Shown piece after piece: positions 36,384 to 51,928 of a stretch of DNA of 64,000 bases. The position numbers and the translations under genes are program-made. The notes under the pieces are model-generated. The model was not told where the DNA came from and did not search any database. It saw only the letters and a program-made list of their open reading frames with translations. Each line of letters starts with the position of its first letter. The first letter of the stretch is position 1. Source of the DNA: Sphaerochaeta globosa str. Buddy (GTDB lineage: Bacteria; Spirochaetota; Spirochaetia; Sphaerochaetales; Sphaerochaetaceae); assembly GCF_000190435.1 (NCBI RefSeq), contig NC_015152.1:3044458-3108457 (forward strand), given 5' to 3'.

Positions 36384-36476
36384 CTCGTATGTAAAATCCG
36401 TACCCAGCATGGACACAATAGTGTGGTTTTTACACGAATCTTCCCAGGCTTCAGAATACGCCGACAGGCGCATCCA

Positions 36477-40757
<4,281 letters not shown>

Positions 40758-40772
40758 CCGTACTTCTCCTGG

Positions 40773-44294
<3,522 letters not shown>

Positions 44295-44363
44295 GTACCC
44301 TCCAAAGTCAATTGAGAAACAGACAGCATCCCTCTATGGAGAGGGAAACGATAGACACAACAG

Positions 44364-44386
44364 GCCACCGGTGTCTATCCGGTGGC
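44364..44386 (-). promoter_or_regulatory. rplL-rpoB attenuator-like hairpin
   Basis: A perfect 8-bp stem GCCACCGG/CCGGTGGC with a 7-base loop lies in the 170-base gap between rplL and rpoB. There is no U tract. In E. coli the same interval holds an attenuator and an RNase III site that lower rpoBC expression relative to the ribosomal proteins; position suggests a like role. A smaller hairpin CCCTC/GAGGG lies near 44331-44345. Confidence 0.55.
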
Positions 44387-44464
44387 TCAATGAACCGGGC
44401 GTTGGCCCTTTTACAAAAATCAAGAACAGGGAACCAGATAGCAATCCGGTCCCCCATGCCAAGA

Positions 44465-44848
44465 TTAGTCAACGGGCTTAACTTCAACAGTACAACCAGC
44501 AGCTTCAAGTTTCTCCTTGAGAGCAGCTGCATCGGCCTTGCTGACGCTTTCCTTAACAACCTTGTCACCTGCTTCAACCAGGTCCTTTGCTTCCTTCAGG
44601 CCGAGGCCGGTGATAGCACGGACTTCCTTGATTGCTGCAATCTTCTTGGTCGGATCGCAAGCCTTGAGGATGACGTTGAATTCAGTGGGTTCTTCCACTG
44701 CAGCAGCAGCTTCAGCAACGGGGCCGGCAGCAACAGCGGCGGCAGCAGCCTTTACACCAAACTTGTCTTCCATCATCTTGATGAGGTCAGCGACTTCCAT
44801 TACGGACATTTTTGCGATCGATTCCAAAATCTCTTCTTTAGTAGCCAT
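44465..44848 (-). CDS. rplL: 50S ribosomal protein L7/L12
   Basis: This 127-residue stalk protein recruits GTPase factors. The N-terminal dimerisation helices (about 1-35) are followed by an Ala-rich hinge and the C-terminal domain with [24 protein letters not shown] ([16 protein letters not shown]), which binds EF-Tu and EF-G. It follows rplJ by 70 bases that contain a hairpin. Confidence 0.97.
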   Translation of the reverse strand: MATKEEILESIAKMSVMEVADLIKMMEDKFGVKAAAAAVAAGPVAEAAAAVEEPTEFNVILKACDPTKKIAAIKEVRAITGLGLKEAKDLVEAGDKVVKESVSKADAAALKEKLEAAGCTVEVKPVD

Positions 44849-44878
44849 ATTATCTTCTCCTTATAGAAGTTTTGTCTG

Positions 44879-44917
44879 CACAGTCATAGCAGGTTACCTG
44901 TGAAGACTAAGACTGTG
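44879..44917 (-). promoter_or_regulatory. rplJ-rplL intergenic hairpin
   Basis: CACAGTC and GACTGTG pair, extended by TAG/CTA after an A-A mismatch, and the apical part CAGGT/ACCTG can also pair. It lies directly before the rplL ribosome site and may tune the four-to-one or higher L12:L10 ratio. Confidence 0.5.
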
Positions 44918-44918
44918 T

Positions 44919-45443
44919 TCAGTTCTCTTCGGTGGCGGAAACAGAACCGCCATTGTTCTCGACATAGGCAAGCAAAGTTGCTGCCAGCTTCTGCACCGGG
45001 GCCTTCATGGTGCCCATCAAGGAAGCAATCAATTCCAGCTTGGTCGGGAGCTTGCTGAAAGCCTCAACCTCTTCAGGAGTGAAAAACTTACCATCGAGCA
45101 TTGCACCCTTAACCTGGAGGGGGGAACCCTCCTTGCTAGAGGCAAACAGGTCCTTAGCTACAATATTCGCCTCATCACCACGGACAAGTGCAATGGCGGT
45201 CGGACCAACCAGCTGAGCATCAGCCTGGTTGTTCAGTTCGGTCAAAGCAATCTTTGCAAACCGGTTCTTTACAACACGGTAGGCAGCGTCCTTCTTCATG
45301 AGGGTTCTTCGCAGATTGGTAATCTGTTCAACAGTCATTCCACGGTAATCGGTGAAGATGTATCCGGTATACTGGCTGAACTCATCCTTCAATGCCTTTA
45401 CGGCCTCTTCCTTGGCGGGGGTAATACGAGTCTTGTAATCCAT
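44919..45443 (-). CDS. rplJ: 50S ribosomal protein L10
   Basis: The protein has 174 residues starting MDYKTRITPAKEEAV at 45443, with GAGGAG nine bases upstream. An ATG at 45452 lies within that ribosome site. The N-terminal rRNA-binding domain contains DYRGMTVEQITNLRRTL, and the long C-terminal helix that carries L12 dimers ends the protein. It follows rplA by 15 bases, so there is no room for a separate L10-binding leader. Confidence 0.95.
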   Translation of the reverse strand: MDYKTRITPAKEEAVKALKDEFSQYTGYIFTDYRGMTVEQITNLRRTLMKKDAAYRVVKNRFAKIALTELNNQADAQLVGPTAIALVRGDEANIVAKDLFASSKEGSPLQVKGAMLDGKFFTPEEVEAFSKLPTKLELIASLMGTMKAPVQKLAATLLAYVENNGGSVSATEEN

Positions 45444-45458
45444 TGTATGCATCTCCTC

Positions 45459-46148
45459 TTATACCGAAGCCATCAGGTCCTTCACGTTGACCCTGACACC
45501 AGGACCCATCGTGGAGGAAAGGGCGATGCTGACTACGAAGTCAGCCTTAGCATCGGAAGGCTTCTTGCGGATGATTTCCTTGACGACAACACGAGCGTTT
45601 TCGCTCACCTTGTCGGCATCCATGGAAATCTTTCCTACAGCGATGTGAATAACGTTGGTCTTGTCGGAGCGGAACTCTACACGGCCCTTGGTAAGCTCAG
45701 CGAGAGCAGCCTTCAGGTCAAAAGTTACCGTCTGTGTCTTGGGGTTCGGCATCAAGCCTCTGCGACCAAGGATAGGACCGAGACGACCGACGTCTTTCAT
45801 CATATCAGGGGTGGCTACAGCCACATCAAAATCCATCCAACCGCCACGGATCTTCTCGATCAGGTCGTCGTCACCGACAAATGCGGCACCGGCCTGGCGA
45901 GCTTCCTCTGCCTTCTCACCCTTTGCGAATACAAGTACACGCTTCTGGGCGGAAAACTGGTGGGGGAGTACTACCGTGTCACGAACACTCTGGCTCTTCT
46001 TGAGGGTAAGTTTGACAGAGATCTCAACGGTCTCATCAAACTTTGCAAATGCAACGTCCTTTACCAGGGCGGAAGCCTCTTCGAAGGTATAGAGCTTGGA
46101 ACGGTCAATTTTCTTGATGCTTTCGCGATAATTCTTTCCGTGTTTCAT
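45459..46148 (-). CDS. rplA: 50S ribosomal protein L1
   Basis: This 229-residue stalk protein moves deacylated tRNA out of the E site. It begins [20 protein letters not shown], and the second domain contains [21 protein letters not shown] (split here as [17 protein letters not shown]). L1 often represses its own rplKA message. One base separates it from rplK. Confidence 0.97.
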   Translation of the reverse strand: MKHGKNYRESIKKIDRSKLYTFEEASALVKDVAFAKFDETVEISVKLTLKKSQSVRDTVVLPHQFSAQKRVLVFAKGEKAEEARQAGAAFVGDDDLIEKIRGGWMDFDVAVATPDMMKDVGRLGPILGRRGLMPNPKTQTVTFDLKAALAELTKGRVEFRSDKTNVIHIAVGKISMDADKVSENARVVVKEIIRKKPSDAKADFVVSIALSSTMGPGVRVNVKDLMASV

Positions 46149-46149
46149 C

Positions 46150-46581
46150 TTACTGCTCCACCTCTACGCCCATACTGCGGGCAGTTCCTGCAATGATCTT
46201 CTTGGCGGCCTCAATGTCATTGGCGTTGAGGTCTTCAAGCTTGGTCTGTGCAATGTCGGTCAGCTGTGCCTGAGAAAGCTTGCCAACCTTCACCTTGTTG
46301 GGACTACCGCTTCCGCTGGCAATACCAAGAGCTTTCTTGATAAGGACGGCAGCAGGGGGAGTCTTCAGGATGAACGTGAAGCTCTTGTCGGCATACACAG
46401 TAATGATGACGGGAAGAATAAGTCCAGCTTCGTAGTTCTTCGTTTTTTCGTTGAACTCCTGGACAAACTTAGGGGCACTGACACCATGAGGTCCAAGCGC
46501 GGGCCCAATCGGGGGTGCCGGCGTAGCCTTCTGGGCAGGGCACTGCAATTTGATGACTGCAGTTACCTTTTTCTTTGCCAT
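46150..46581 (-). CDS. rplK: 50S ribosomal protein L11
   Basis: The protein has 143 residues starting [16 protein letters not shown] at 46581, with AAGGAGAG upstream; a longer frame to 46608 lacks family sequence. It contains [12 protein letters not shown] (thiostrepton-binding N domain) and the Lys-rich [19 protein letters not shown] loop. L11 covers the GTPase-associated centre. Confidence 0.96.
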   Translation of the reverse strand: MAKKKVTAVIKLQCPAQKATPAPPIGPALGPHGVSAPKFVQEFNEKTKNYEAGLILPVIITVYADKSFTFILKTPPAAVLIKKALGIASGSGSPNKVKVGKLSQAQLTDIAQTKLEDLNANDIEAAKKIIAGTARSMGVEVEQ

Positions 46582-46604
46582 GTTTCTCTCCTTACGCGAC
46601 AATC

Positions 46605-46619
46605 CCACCCATCGGGTGG
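46605..46619 (-). promoter_or_regulatory. Hairpin in rplK leader
   Basis: CCACCC/GGGTGG around a 3-base loop lies about 24 bases upstream of rplK within the 180-base nusG-rplK gap. L1 autoregulates rplKA through a leader structure in other bacteria; this is the nearest candidate. A longer-range pairing AAGGACT/AGTCCTT brackets 46698-46757. No clear promoter was seen here. Confidence 0.35.
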
Positions 46620-46761
46620 TTTTTCGATTTCGCGCTGGTCTTAACGCCTGTCATACGATCAGGCTCCCACCTCATACAAGATGAGGGAGTAATCACACAC
46701 AAAAGGACTCGGTTGTAAAAAATCAGAAAACTCTCTTGTAGGCATCCAGTCCTTAAGACGA

Positions 46762-47322
46762 CTACAGAATCTTTTCTACTTGCAGGAAATCCACCTCAAC
46801 CGGAGTGGAGCGTCCGAAAATTCCAACGCTGACCCGCATGCGGGCCTTTTCAAGATTGACTTCTTCAATGACTCCGGTAAAGGAGTCGAACGGACCCTCA
46901 ATGATACGAACCTGTTCCCCAATGGAGAACGACTGCTTAGGCTTGAATACCTTTTCAGCAGGTAGATCACCGGTCTTCTGGAAGAGGCTCTTCACCTCGG
47001 CGGCATTCAACGGCTGCGGTTTCACACTATCGTTGGGTGTAACAAAACCGGTTACCCCTTGAATGCGCTTAACCTGGGAACACCAGGTTTTCCAACTGTG
47101 ATCAGGCAAGTCGAGCTCAACGAGGATGTATCCAGGAAGAATTTTGCGCTTCACATCACGTCTCACCCCGTCTTTCACTTCAACGACGGTCTCAAAGGGG
47201 ACCTTCACATCAGTGCAAACGAGCGCGAAGTCCGTATCGGTCTCGCGCATCTTGTTGATGATTCGCTCAATCTTTTGTTCGTATCCCGAATAAGTATGTA
47301 CTACGTACCAGCCCTTTGCCAT
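46762..47322 (-). CDS. nusG: Transcription termination/antitermination protein NusG
   Basis: The protein has 186 residues. The NGN domain (about 1-115) has KGWYVVHTYSGYEQKIERII and the polymerase-contact segment LPGYILVEL. The KOW domain is GEQVRIIEGPFDSFTGVIEEV, near residues 132-152, and binds Rho or S10. It follows secE by nine bases, the near-universal arrangement. Confidence 0.96.
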   Translation of the reverse strand: MAKGWYVVHTYSGYEQKIERIINKMRETDTDFALVCTDVKVPFETVVEVKDGVRRDVKRKILPGYILVELDLPDHSWKTWCSQVKRIQGVTGFVTPNDSVKPQPLNAAEVKSLFQKTGDLPAEKVFKPKQSFSIGEQVRIIEGPFDSFTGVIEEVNLEKARMRVSVGIFGRSTPVEVDFLQVEKIL

Positions 47323-47331
47323 GTCGCCGCC

Positions 47332-47511
47332 TTACAGAACGAACAACACACCCTTGAGCAGGAGGAAATCCACCAACCCAAGGAATACTGCGACGATGAC
47401 TGTGGAAACAAGTACGACCTTAGTCGAAGAAATGACAGCTTCACGGGAGGGCCAGACAACCTTTTTTAGTTCCTGGTGGGACTCCTTGAAATACTTAAAA
47501 AACTTCTTCAT
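47332..47511 (-). CDS. secE: Preprotein translocase subunit SecE
   Basis: This 59-residue minimal SecE starts MKKFFKYFKESHQELKKVVWP at 47511; the longer frame reads into tRNA-Trp. The amphipathic helix with KKVVWPSR is followed by a single membrane segment (about 33-55). It clamps SecY. Its short form lacks the two extra helices of E. coli SecE. Confidence 0.93.
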   Translation of the reverse strand: MKKFFKYFKESHQELKKVVWPSREAVISSTKVVLVSTVIVAVFLGLVDFLLLKGVLFVL

Positions 47512-47545
47512 GAAAGGCTCCTTGTGGATAAGATCGAGAAGCCAA

Positions 47546-47619
47546 CAGGCCAAGAAGGACTCGAACCCTCAACATCCGGTTTTGGAGACCAGCGCTCTAC
47601 CAATTGGAGCTATTGGCCT
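47546..47619 (-). tRNA. tRNA-Trp (anticodon CCA)
   Basis: The minus strand reads AGGCCAA at the 5' end and TTGGCCT at the 3' end, with a CTGGT/ACCGG anticodon stem enclosing CT-CCA-AA and a GGTTCGAGTCC T loop. The discriminator is G, and the CCA end is not encoded. It lies between rpmG and secE in the operon. Confidence 0.95.
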
Positions 47620-47643
47620 ATTTGCTTCTCGATCGAAACTACC

Positions 47644-47823
47644 TTATTTAATCTTTGTCTCGCGGTGCAAGGTATGCTTGCGCTCAAACGGACAATACTT
47701 GCTCAACTCAAGCTTACCTTGAGTATTTCTCCGATTCTTCTCGGTGGTATAGTTCTTCTGCTTGCATTCGGTGCACTGGAGAGCAATTTTCTCCACGGGA
47801 CCTTTCTTCTTTGCTTCACCCAT
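47644..47823 (-). CDS. rpmG: 50S ribosomal protein L33
   Basis: This 59-residue protein begins [17 protein letters not shown] and ends [10 protein letters not shown]. The first zinc pair CTEC is present. The second pair is reduced to a single Cys (YCPFERKHT), so zinc binding is doubtful. It lies between tRNA-Thr and tRNA-Trp upstream of secE and would be missed by a 60-residue ORF cut-off. Confidence 0.95.
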   Translation of the reverse strand: MGEAKKKGPVEKIALQCTECKQKNYTTEKNRRNTQGKLELSKYCPFERKHTLHRETKIK

Positions 47824-47888
47824 TTCATGCTCCTCGGTGAGTTTTCACCTCATACCCATCCAACTAAACCGGAAGGGGATAAAAAAAG

Positions 47889-47961
47889 AGCCCTCGAACG
47901 GATTTGAACCGTTGACCCCCACCTTACCATGGTGGTGCTCTACCGACTGAGCTACAAGGGC
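47889..47961 (-). tRNA. tRNA-Thr (anticodon GGT)
   Basis: The minus strand begins GCCCTTG and closes with CGAGGGC. The anticodon arm is CCACC-AT-GGT-AA-GGTGG and the T arm contains GGTTCAAATCC. CCA is not encoded. It is the first element of the rpmG-secE-nusG-rpoBC operon. Confidence 0.95.
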
Positions 47962-48016
47962 GTCGGTCATATTACAGGGCATCCACGAGTAAACCAACCT
48001 GCAACATGCAGAAGCA

Positions 48017-48045
48017 AACTTACCAGAGTGCGTTCTTTTTGTCAA
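48017..48045 (-). promoter_or_regulatory. Promoter of tRNA-Thr/rpmG/secE-nusG-rpoBC operon
   Basis: A perfect TTGACA (48045-48040) is followed after 17 bp by TAAGTT (48022-48017) on the minus strand. The weak -10 with perfect -35 recalls stable-RNA promoters. It stands back to back with the glgP promoter. Confidence 0.65.
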
Positions 48046-48081
48046 TATACATCACCAATATTAGGGAAAAACTTGGACCTG

Positions 48082-48110
48082 TTGCCCATAACTCCTCTAT
48101 CATATATAGT
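48082..48110 (+). promoter_or_regulatory. Promoter of glgP
   Basis: TTGCCC (48082-48087), 17 bp, then TATAGT (48105-48110). The start would be near 48117, giving a leader of about 30 bases with AAGGAG before the ATG. Confidence 0.6.
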
Positions 48111-48147
48111 TTATAAGCGTTATTTGTACCAATTACAAGGAGTTCCT

Positions 48148-50661
48148 ATGAAGGATCAGATAAAAACACGTTACGGCCATACTGCGAAAGACATAGCTCA
48201 GGACTTCGCTGAGCACCTCAAGTACAGCCAAGACGCTGATATGTACCATACCACCCAAGAGGGCCGCTATACCGCCCTCGCCCTCACGGTCCGCGATAGA
48301 ATCATCCATCAATGGAACCTCAGCAGAAAGACACAGAGGCAGCAAAGCGCAAAGCGCGTCTATTACCTCTCCCTTGAATTCCTCATGGGACGGGCTATGA
48401 CCAATAATGTCATCAATCTCGGCTTGGAGGGACCTGTACGGGAAGCCCTCGCCTCTCTCGGCTACACCTATGAGGAACTCAGTGAAATGGAACCCGATGC
48501 AGGATTGGGGAACGGGGGACTCGGTCGACTGGCTGCCTGCTTTCTGGACTCCTTGGCAACACTTGAGATTCCTGCCTATGGATACGGCATCCGCTACAAC
48601 TACGGCATTTTCCGTCAGCAGATAAAGAACGGCTGGCAGGCAGAGCAACCGGACAACTGGTTGCGGGACGGAAATCCTTGGGAGGTCCTGCGACCGGATG
48701 TAGTCTACCCCGTACAGTTCGGTGGAGAGGTGCGGGTCATCCGTGAACGCGGCAAGGACCAATTCAAATGGATCGGCAGTGAAACCGTACACGGCATTGC
48801 ATACGACACCCCGATCATCGGCTATGGCTGCAAGACGGTAAATACCTTGCGGCTGTGGTCGGCCAAAAGCCCCGATGAGTTTGACTTTCATGAATTCAAC
48901 GATGGTGACTACACCGAAGCGGTGCGCTCCAAAATTTCCGCTGAGAACCTCAGCCAAGTCCTCTATCCCAACGATACGCAGTATATGGGCAAGGAATTGC
49001 GGCTGAAGCAGCAATATTTCTTTGTCGCCTGTTCACTGGCTGATATCATCAGACGCTTCAAACGCGAAAACAAAAGCTGGTCTCTCCTTCCCGACTTTGC
49101 AGCCATCCAGCTCAACGACACCCACCCTTCCCTCGCAGTACCTGAATTGATGCGTATCCTCTTGGATGAGGAGTTACTCGATTGGGACAGTGCATGGGAT
49201 ATCACAACCAGGACGCTGGCATACACCAACCATACGCTCATGCCTGAAGCCTTGGAGAAATGGTCTCTGCCGATGCTGGCGAAAATTCTTCCGCGTCATA
49301 TGCAAATCATGTATGAGATCAACCATCGATTCCTGCAACAGGCCGTCTCCTACTTCCCGCTGCAACCGCAAATGCTCGGAAAAATCAGTATTATCGAGGA
49401 GTCCAATCCGAAGCAGGTCAGAATGGCTAACTTGGCGATCATCGGCAGCCACAGCACCAACGGCGTTGCAGCCTTGCACTCCGAACTGCTTAAAAAGCAG
49501 ATGTTCCCCCAGTTCAACCTGATTTTCCCCGATCGATTCAACAACAAGACCAACGGCATCACCCAAAGGAGATGGCTGCTGGCCTCAAACCCCAAACTTG
49601 CCGACCTGATCAAGAGTGCCATCGGTGATGCATGGATTACCGATTTCAGCAAAATCTCCGATCTCAAGGCCTTTGCTGCAGACAAGAACTTCCTTTTGGA
49701 TTTCAAGGCAATCAAGGAGGAGAACAAGGTCCGTTGTGCTGCTTTCCTGAAAACGGAAAGTGGGATGATCATAAACCCTCACTCCTTCTTTGATGTGCAG
49801 GTCAAAAGAATACATGAGTACAAGAGGCAGCTGCTCAATGCGCTGAACATTCTGCTCATCTACAACGACCTGAAGAACGACGGTGAGGCTACCAAGAACA
49901 TGGAAAGCACCACATTCCTCTTCGGAGGTAAGGCGGCACCCGGGTATGTGAATGCAAAGTTGATCATCAAACTCATCAACAATATTGCCAAGGTGATCAA
50001 TGTAGATCCTGTCACCCGCGACCGCCTGGCTATTCACTTCATGCCCAACTACCGAGTCTCCATGGCTGAGATCGTCATCCCCGCCACGAACCTCTCCCAG
50101 CAAATCTCAACTGCAGGCACGGAAGCCTCAGGAACCGGAAACATGAAATTCATGTGCAACGGGGCTTTGACCATCGGTACGATGGATGGTGCAAACGTGG
50201 AAATTGCAGAGGAAGCAGGAAAGGAAAATATGTTCATCTTTGGACATACCGAAGAGCAAATTGCCAAACTCAGCCATACCTACGACCCCTTCTCTGTTGT
50301 CATGGCGGATGATGAAATCAAGAAGGCAATCGACTTGTTGTTCAGCGGCTACTTCAATGTGAATGAACCCAACATCTTTGAGCCTCTTCGCAGAAGCCTC
50401 TTTGAGGAAGGGGACCGATATTACCACTTTGCAGACCTACGGATGTACAGCGATGCCCACCGCAAAGCAAGGGAACTGTATGCCAAGGACAGTACGGAAT
50501 GGAATCATCGGGCCGTTCTCAATGTTGCCTCAAGCGGAAAATTCTCCAGTGACCGTACCATCGCTGAGTATGCCAAGGATATCTGGAATATTCAGGCATG
50601 TCCGGTTGCCAAGGATACAGATGAAGATACTGCTCTGCAGGACGCAAGAAAACGCAAGTAG
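48148..50661 (+). CDS. glgP: Glycogen/starch/alpha-glucan phosphorylase
   Basis: This 837-residue family GT35 enzyme releases glucose-1-phosphate from alpha-1,4-glucans. The start at 48148 has AAGGAG six bases upstream; the frame is open further left through tRNA-Thr but that is not coding. The pyridoxal-phosphate signature EASGTGNMKFMCNGALTIGT has Lys at about residue 667. The N-terminal part shows YYLSLEFLMGRAM and DAGLGNGGLGRLAACFLDSLA. A single-gene transcription unit with its own promoter and terminator suggests expression independent of other glycogen genes. Confidence 0.96.
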   Translation: MKDQIKTRYGHTAKDIAQDFAEHLKYSQDADMYHTTQEGRYTALALTVRDRIIHQWNLSRKTQRQQSAKRVYYLSLEFLMGRAMTNNVINLGLEGPVREALASLGYTYEELSEMEPDAGLGNGGLGRLAACFLDSLATLEIPAYGYGIRYNYGIFRQQIKNGWQAEQPDNWLRDGNPWEVLRPDVVYPVQFGGEVRVIRERGKDQFKWIGSETVHGIAYDTPIIGYGCKTVNTLRLWSAKSPDEFDFHEFNDGDYTEAVRSKISAENLSQVLYPNDTQYMGKELRLKQQYFFVACSLADIIRRFKRENKSWSLLPDFAAIQLNDTHPSLAVPELMRILLDEELLDWDSAWDITTRTLAYTNHTLMPEALEKWSLPMLAKILPRHMQIMYEINHRFLQQAVSYFPLQPQMLGKISIIEESNPKQVRMANLAIIGSHSTNGVAALHSELLKKQMFPQFNLIFPDRFNNKTNGITQRRWLLASNPKLADLIKSAIGDAWITDFSKISDLKAFAADKNFLLDFKAIKEENKVRCAAFLKTESGMIINPHSFFDVQVKRIHEYKRQLLNALNILLIYNDLKNDGEATKNMESTTFLFGGKAAPGYVNAKLIIKLINNIAKVINVDPVTRDRLAIHFMPNYRVSMAEIVIPATNLSQQISTAGTEASGTGNMKFMCNGALTIGTMDGANVEIAEEAGKENMFIFGHTEEQIAKLSHTYDPFSVVMADDEIKKAIDLLFSGYFNVNEPNIFEPLRRSLFEEGDRYYHFADLRMYSDAHRKARELYAKDSTEWNHRAVLNVASSGKFSSDRTIAEYAKDIWNIQACPVAKDTDEDTALQDARKRK

Positions 50662-50682
50662 ACAACACTATCGACGAAGGAT

Positions 50683-50713
50683 TATCACCTCGGCCAGCGA
50701 GGTGATATTTTTT
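50683..50713 (+). terminator. Rho-independent terminator after glgP
   Basis: A perfect 10-bp stem TATCACCTCG/CGAGGTGATA with loop GCCAG is followed by six T, 22 bases past the stop. Confidence 0.95.
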
Positions 50714-50784
50714 CGTCATACACTGATATTTTATTGTTTTCTATTTAAAAGACTTAGTTTAATGTTACTAAAATAGTATGTTTT

Positions 50785-50804
50785 AATGACACATTATCGT
50801 CATT
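50785..50804. promoter_or_regulatory. 20-bp dyad, candidate autoregulatory operator
   Basis: AATGAC-N8-GTCATT lies about 30 bases upstream of the helix-turn-helix gene start and overlaps where its -35 would be. Small XRE/CI-type regulators commonly bind such dyads in front of their own genes. Confidence 0.4.
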
Positions 50805-50820
50805 TCAGCCTCTCCACTGC

Positions 50821-50826
50821 TATATT
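50821..50826 (+). promoter_or_regulatory. -10 box of XRE gene, leaderless start
   Basis: TATATT is six bases before the ATG at 50833, with no Shine-Dalgarno between. If used, transcription would begin at or next to the start codon. No good -35 is visible at 16-18 bp. Confidence 0.35.
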
Positions 50827-50832
50827 CATAGC

Positions 50833-51183
50833 ATGCAAAAATTCTGGGAGAGAGTAAAACTGTTGCTGCGCGCTCCATCGGTGGTTGATTTAGCCAACCA
50901 ACTCGGCGTGAAGCGGAGTACACTCTCCAGCTGGGTACAGACAGACAGACGTCCTCCCATGAGTGTTCTACTCAAAATATCAGAGAAGTCCGGCGTTACC
51001 ATAGAGCAGCTTGAATACGGCCTTGATTACAAACTTCAAGACGAGGACGAAGCTGCCGAGGATATCCCGGAATGCAAGAAGGAGCTCAAGACCTGGATCG
51101 ACGATCTTGAACCGGAAGAAGTGTACTGTCTCAAACCATTGCTTGCCTATCTCAGAAACCAATCCCTTGCACGAAAGATTTGA
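50833..51183 (+). CDS. Helix-turn-helix transcriptional regulator (XRE/CI-repressor type)
   Basis: This 116-residue protein has an N-terminal helix-turn-helix (about 8-60): VVDLANQLGVKRSTLSSWVQ, followed by PPMSVLLKISEKSGVTIEQLEYG, which is typical of the CI-repressor N-terminal domain. The acidic C-terminal half (DEDEAAEDIPE, then LEPEEVYCLKPLLAYLR) may dimerise. No partner gene is adjacent on the same strand. The 3' end overlaps the convergent DUF554 gene by 32 bases. Its target is unknown; autoregulation is suggested by a dyad upstream. Confidence 0.75.
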   Translation: MQKFWERVKLLLRAPSVVDLANQLGVKRSTLSSWVQTDRRPPMSVLLKISEKSGVTIEQLEYGLDYKLQDEDEAAEDIPECKKELKTWIDDLEPEEVYCLKPLLAYLRNQSLARKI

Positions 51184-51880
51184 ACATCGGTGAGGCTAGA
51201 GCCAACAGCGGTGCAACAATCATTGCAGGGAGGAAATTACCTGTTTTACTCTTGCGGATGTCCAGCAAACCAAAACCGATCATCATCAACAACACGCCCC
51301 CTACTGCAGCGAGTTCGTTAATCCCTGCATCGCCGAGTACCGGGGCTATGGCTCCCCCTGCAAGCGTGAAGAACCCCTGATACAGCAACACAAACAACGC
51401 GCTTGCCAAAACCCCGGGCCCATACACTGCACTGAAAATAATCGCCATGCATCCATCCATGATTGATTTGACCAGAATAAGCTGATAATCCCCCACAGTC
51501 CCTGCTTGGATGGACCCTACAACCGTCATGGCACCACTACAGAACAAGAGGGATGCGTTGAGAAAGCCCAAGGCAAAATTGCGTCCACTCTCTGCATTGC
51601 CCCTACCCCTGGACAAACGTCTTTCCATCCACGTGCCGAGTGCGAGCACCCCGTCCTCGATTCGTAAGGCATACCCGATAAAACCGCCAAGGACCACAGA
51701 AAAGAGCAGGATCAGATACGAACCTGTCTGCATCGCCATGGAAATGCCGATAACCAAGGTAACAAGGCCTGACGAGGTGAAAACCACCTCCTGATACGAA
51801 GCCTTGAGCTTGTTCTTCAGTAATAATCCGAGCAAGGACCCGACAATAATCATGAGGGCATTGAAATAGGTAGCAATCAT
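51152..51880 (-). CDS. DUF554-family membrane protein (YqgA/YdfK-like)
   Basis: This 242-residue hydrophobic protein has about seven membrane segments. It starts MIATYFNALMIIVGSLLG at 51880 and has FCSGAMTVVGSIQAG, GDYQLILVKSIMDG and YGPGVLASA, the pattern of DUF554 as I recall it. Function is unknown; a transport role has been guessed for homologues. The start lacks a Shine-Dalgarno and lies four bases from the predicted transcription start. The frame to 51934 would run through the divergent promoter and is unlikely. Confidence 0.8.
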   Translation of the reverse strand: MIATYFNALMIIVGSLLGLLLKNKLKASYQEVVFTSSGLVTLVIGISMAMQTGSYLILLFSVVLGGFIGYALRIEDGVLALGTWMERRLSRGRGNAESGRNFALGFLNASLLFCSGAMTVVGSIQAGTVGDYQLILVKSIMDGCMAIIFSAVYGPGVLASALFVLLYQGFFTLAGGAIAPVLGDAGINELAAVGGVLLMMIGFGLLDIRKSKTGNFLPAMIVAPLLALASPMFKSFVQGIGF

Positions 51881-51890
51881 AATGGCATCG

Positions 51891-51919
51891 AGTATAATAG
51901 TTTTGCAATACTCACTCAA
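51891..51919. promoter_or_regulatory. Divergent promoter with shared -10
   Basis: On the minus strand TTGAGT (51919-51914), 17 bp, then TATACT (51896-51891) serves the DUF554 gene. On the plus strand TATAAT at 51893-51898 overlaps the same bases and could serve the nucleotidyltransferase gene at 51929. The two cannot be occupied together, so the genes would be reciprocally controlled. Confidence 0.5.
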
Positions 51920-51928
51920 GGAAGCAGC

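Noticed and set aside
36288-36473. 61-codon minus-strand frame in the rpoC-rpsL gap
   Set aside because: Overlaps the rpsL start in another frame, no clear Shine-Dalgarno and no recognisable protein; the hairpin in it suggests untranslated RNA.
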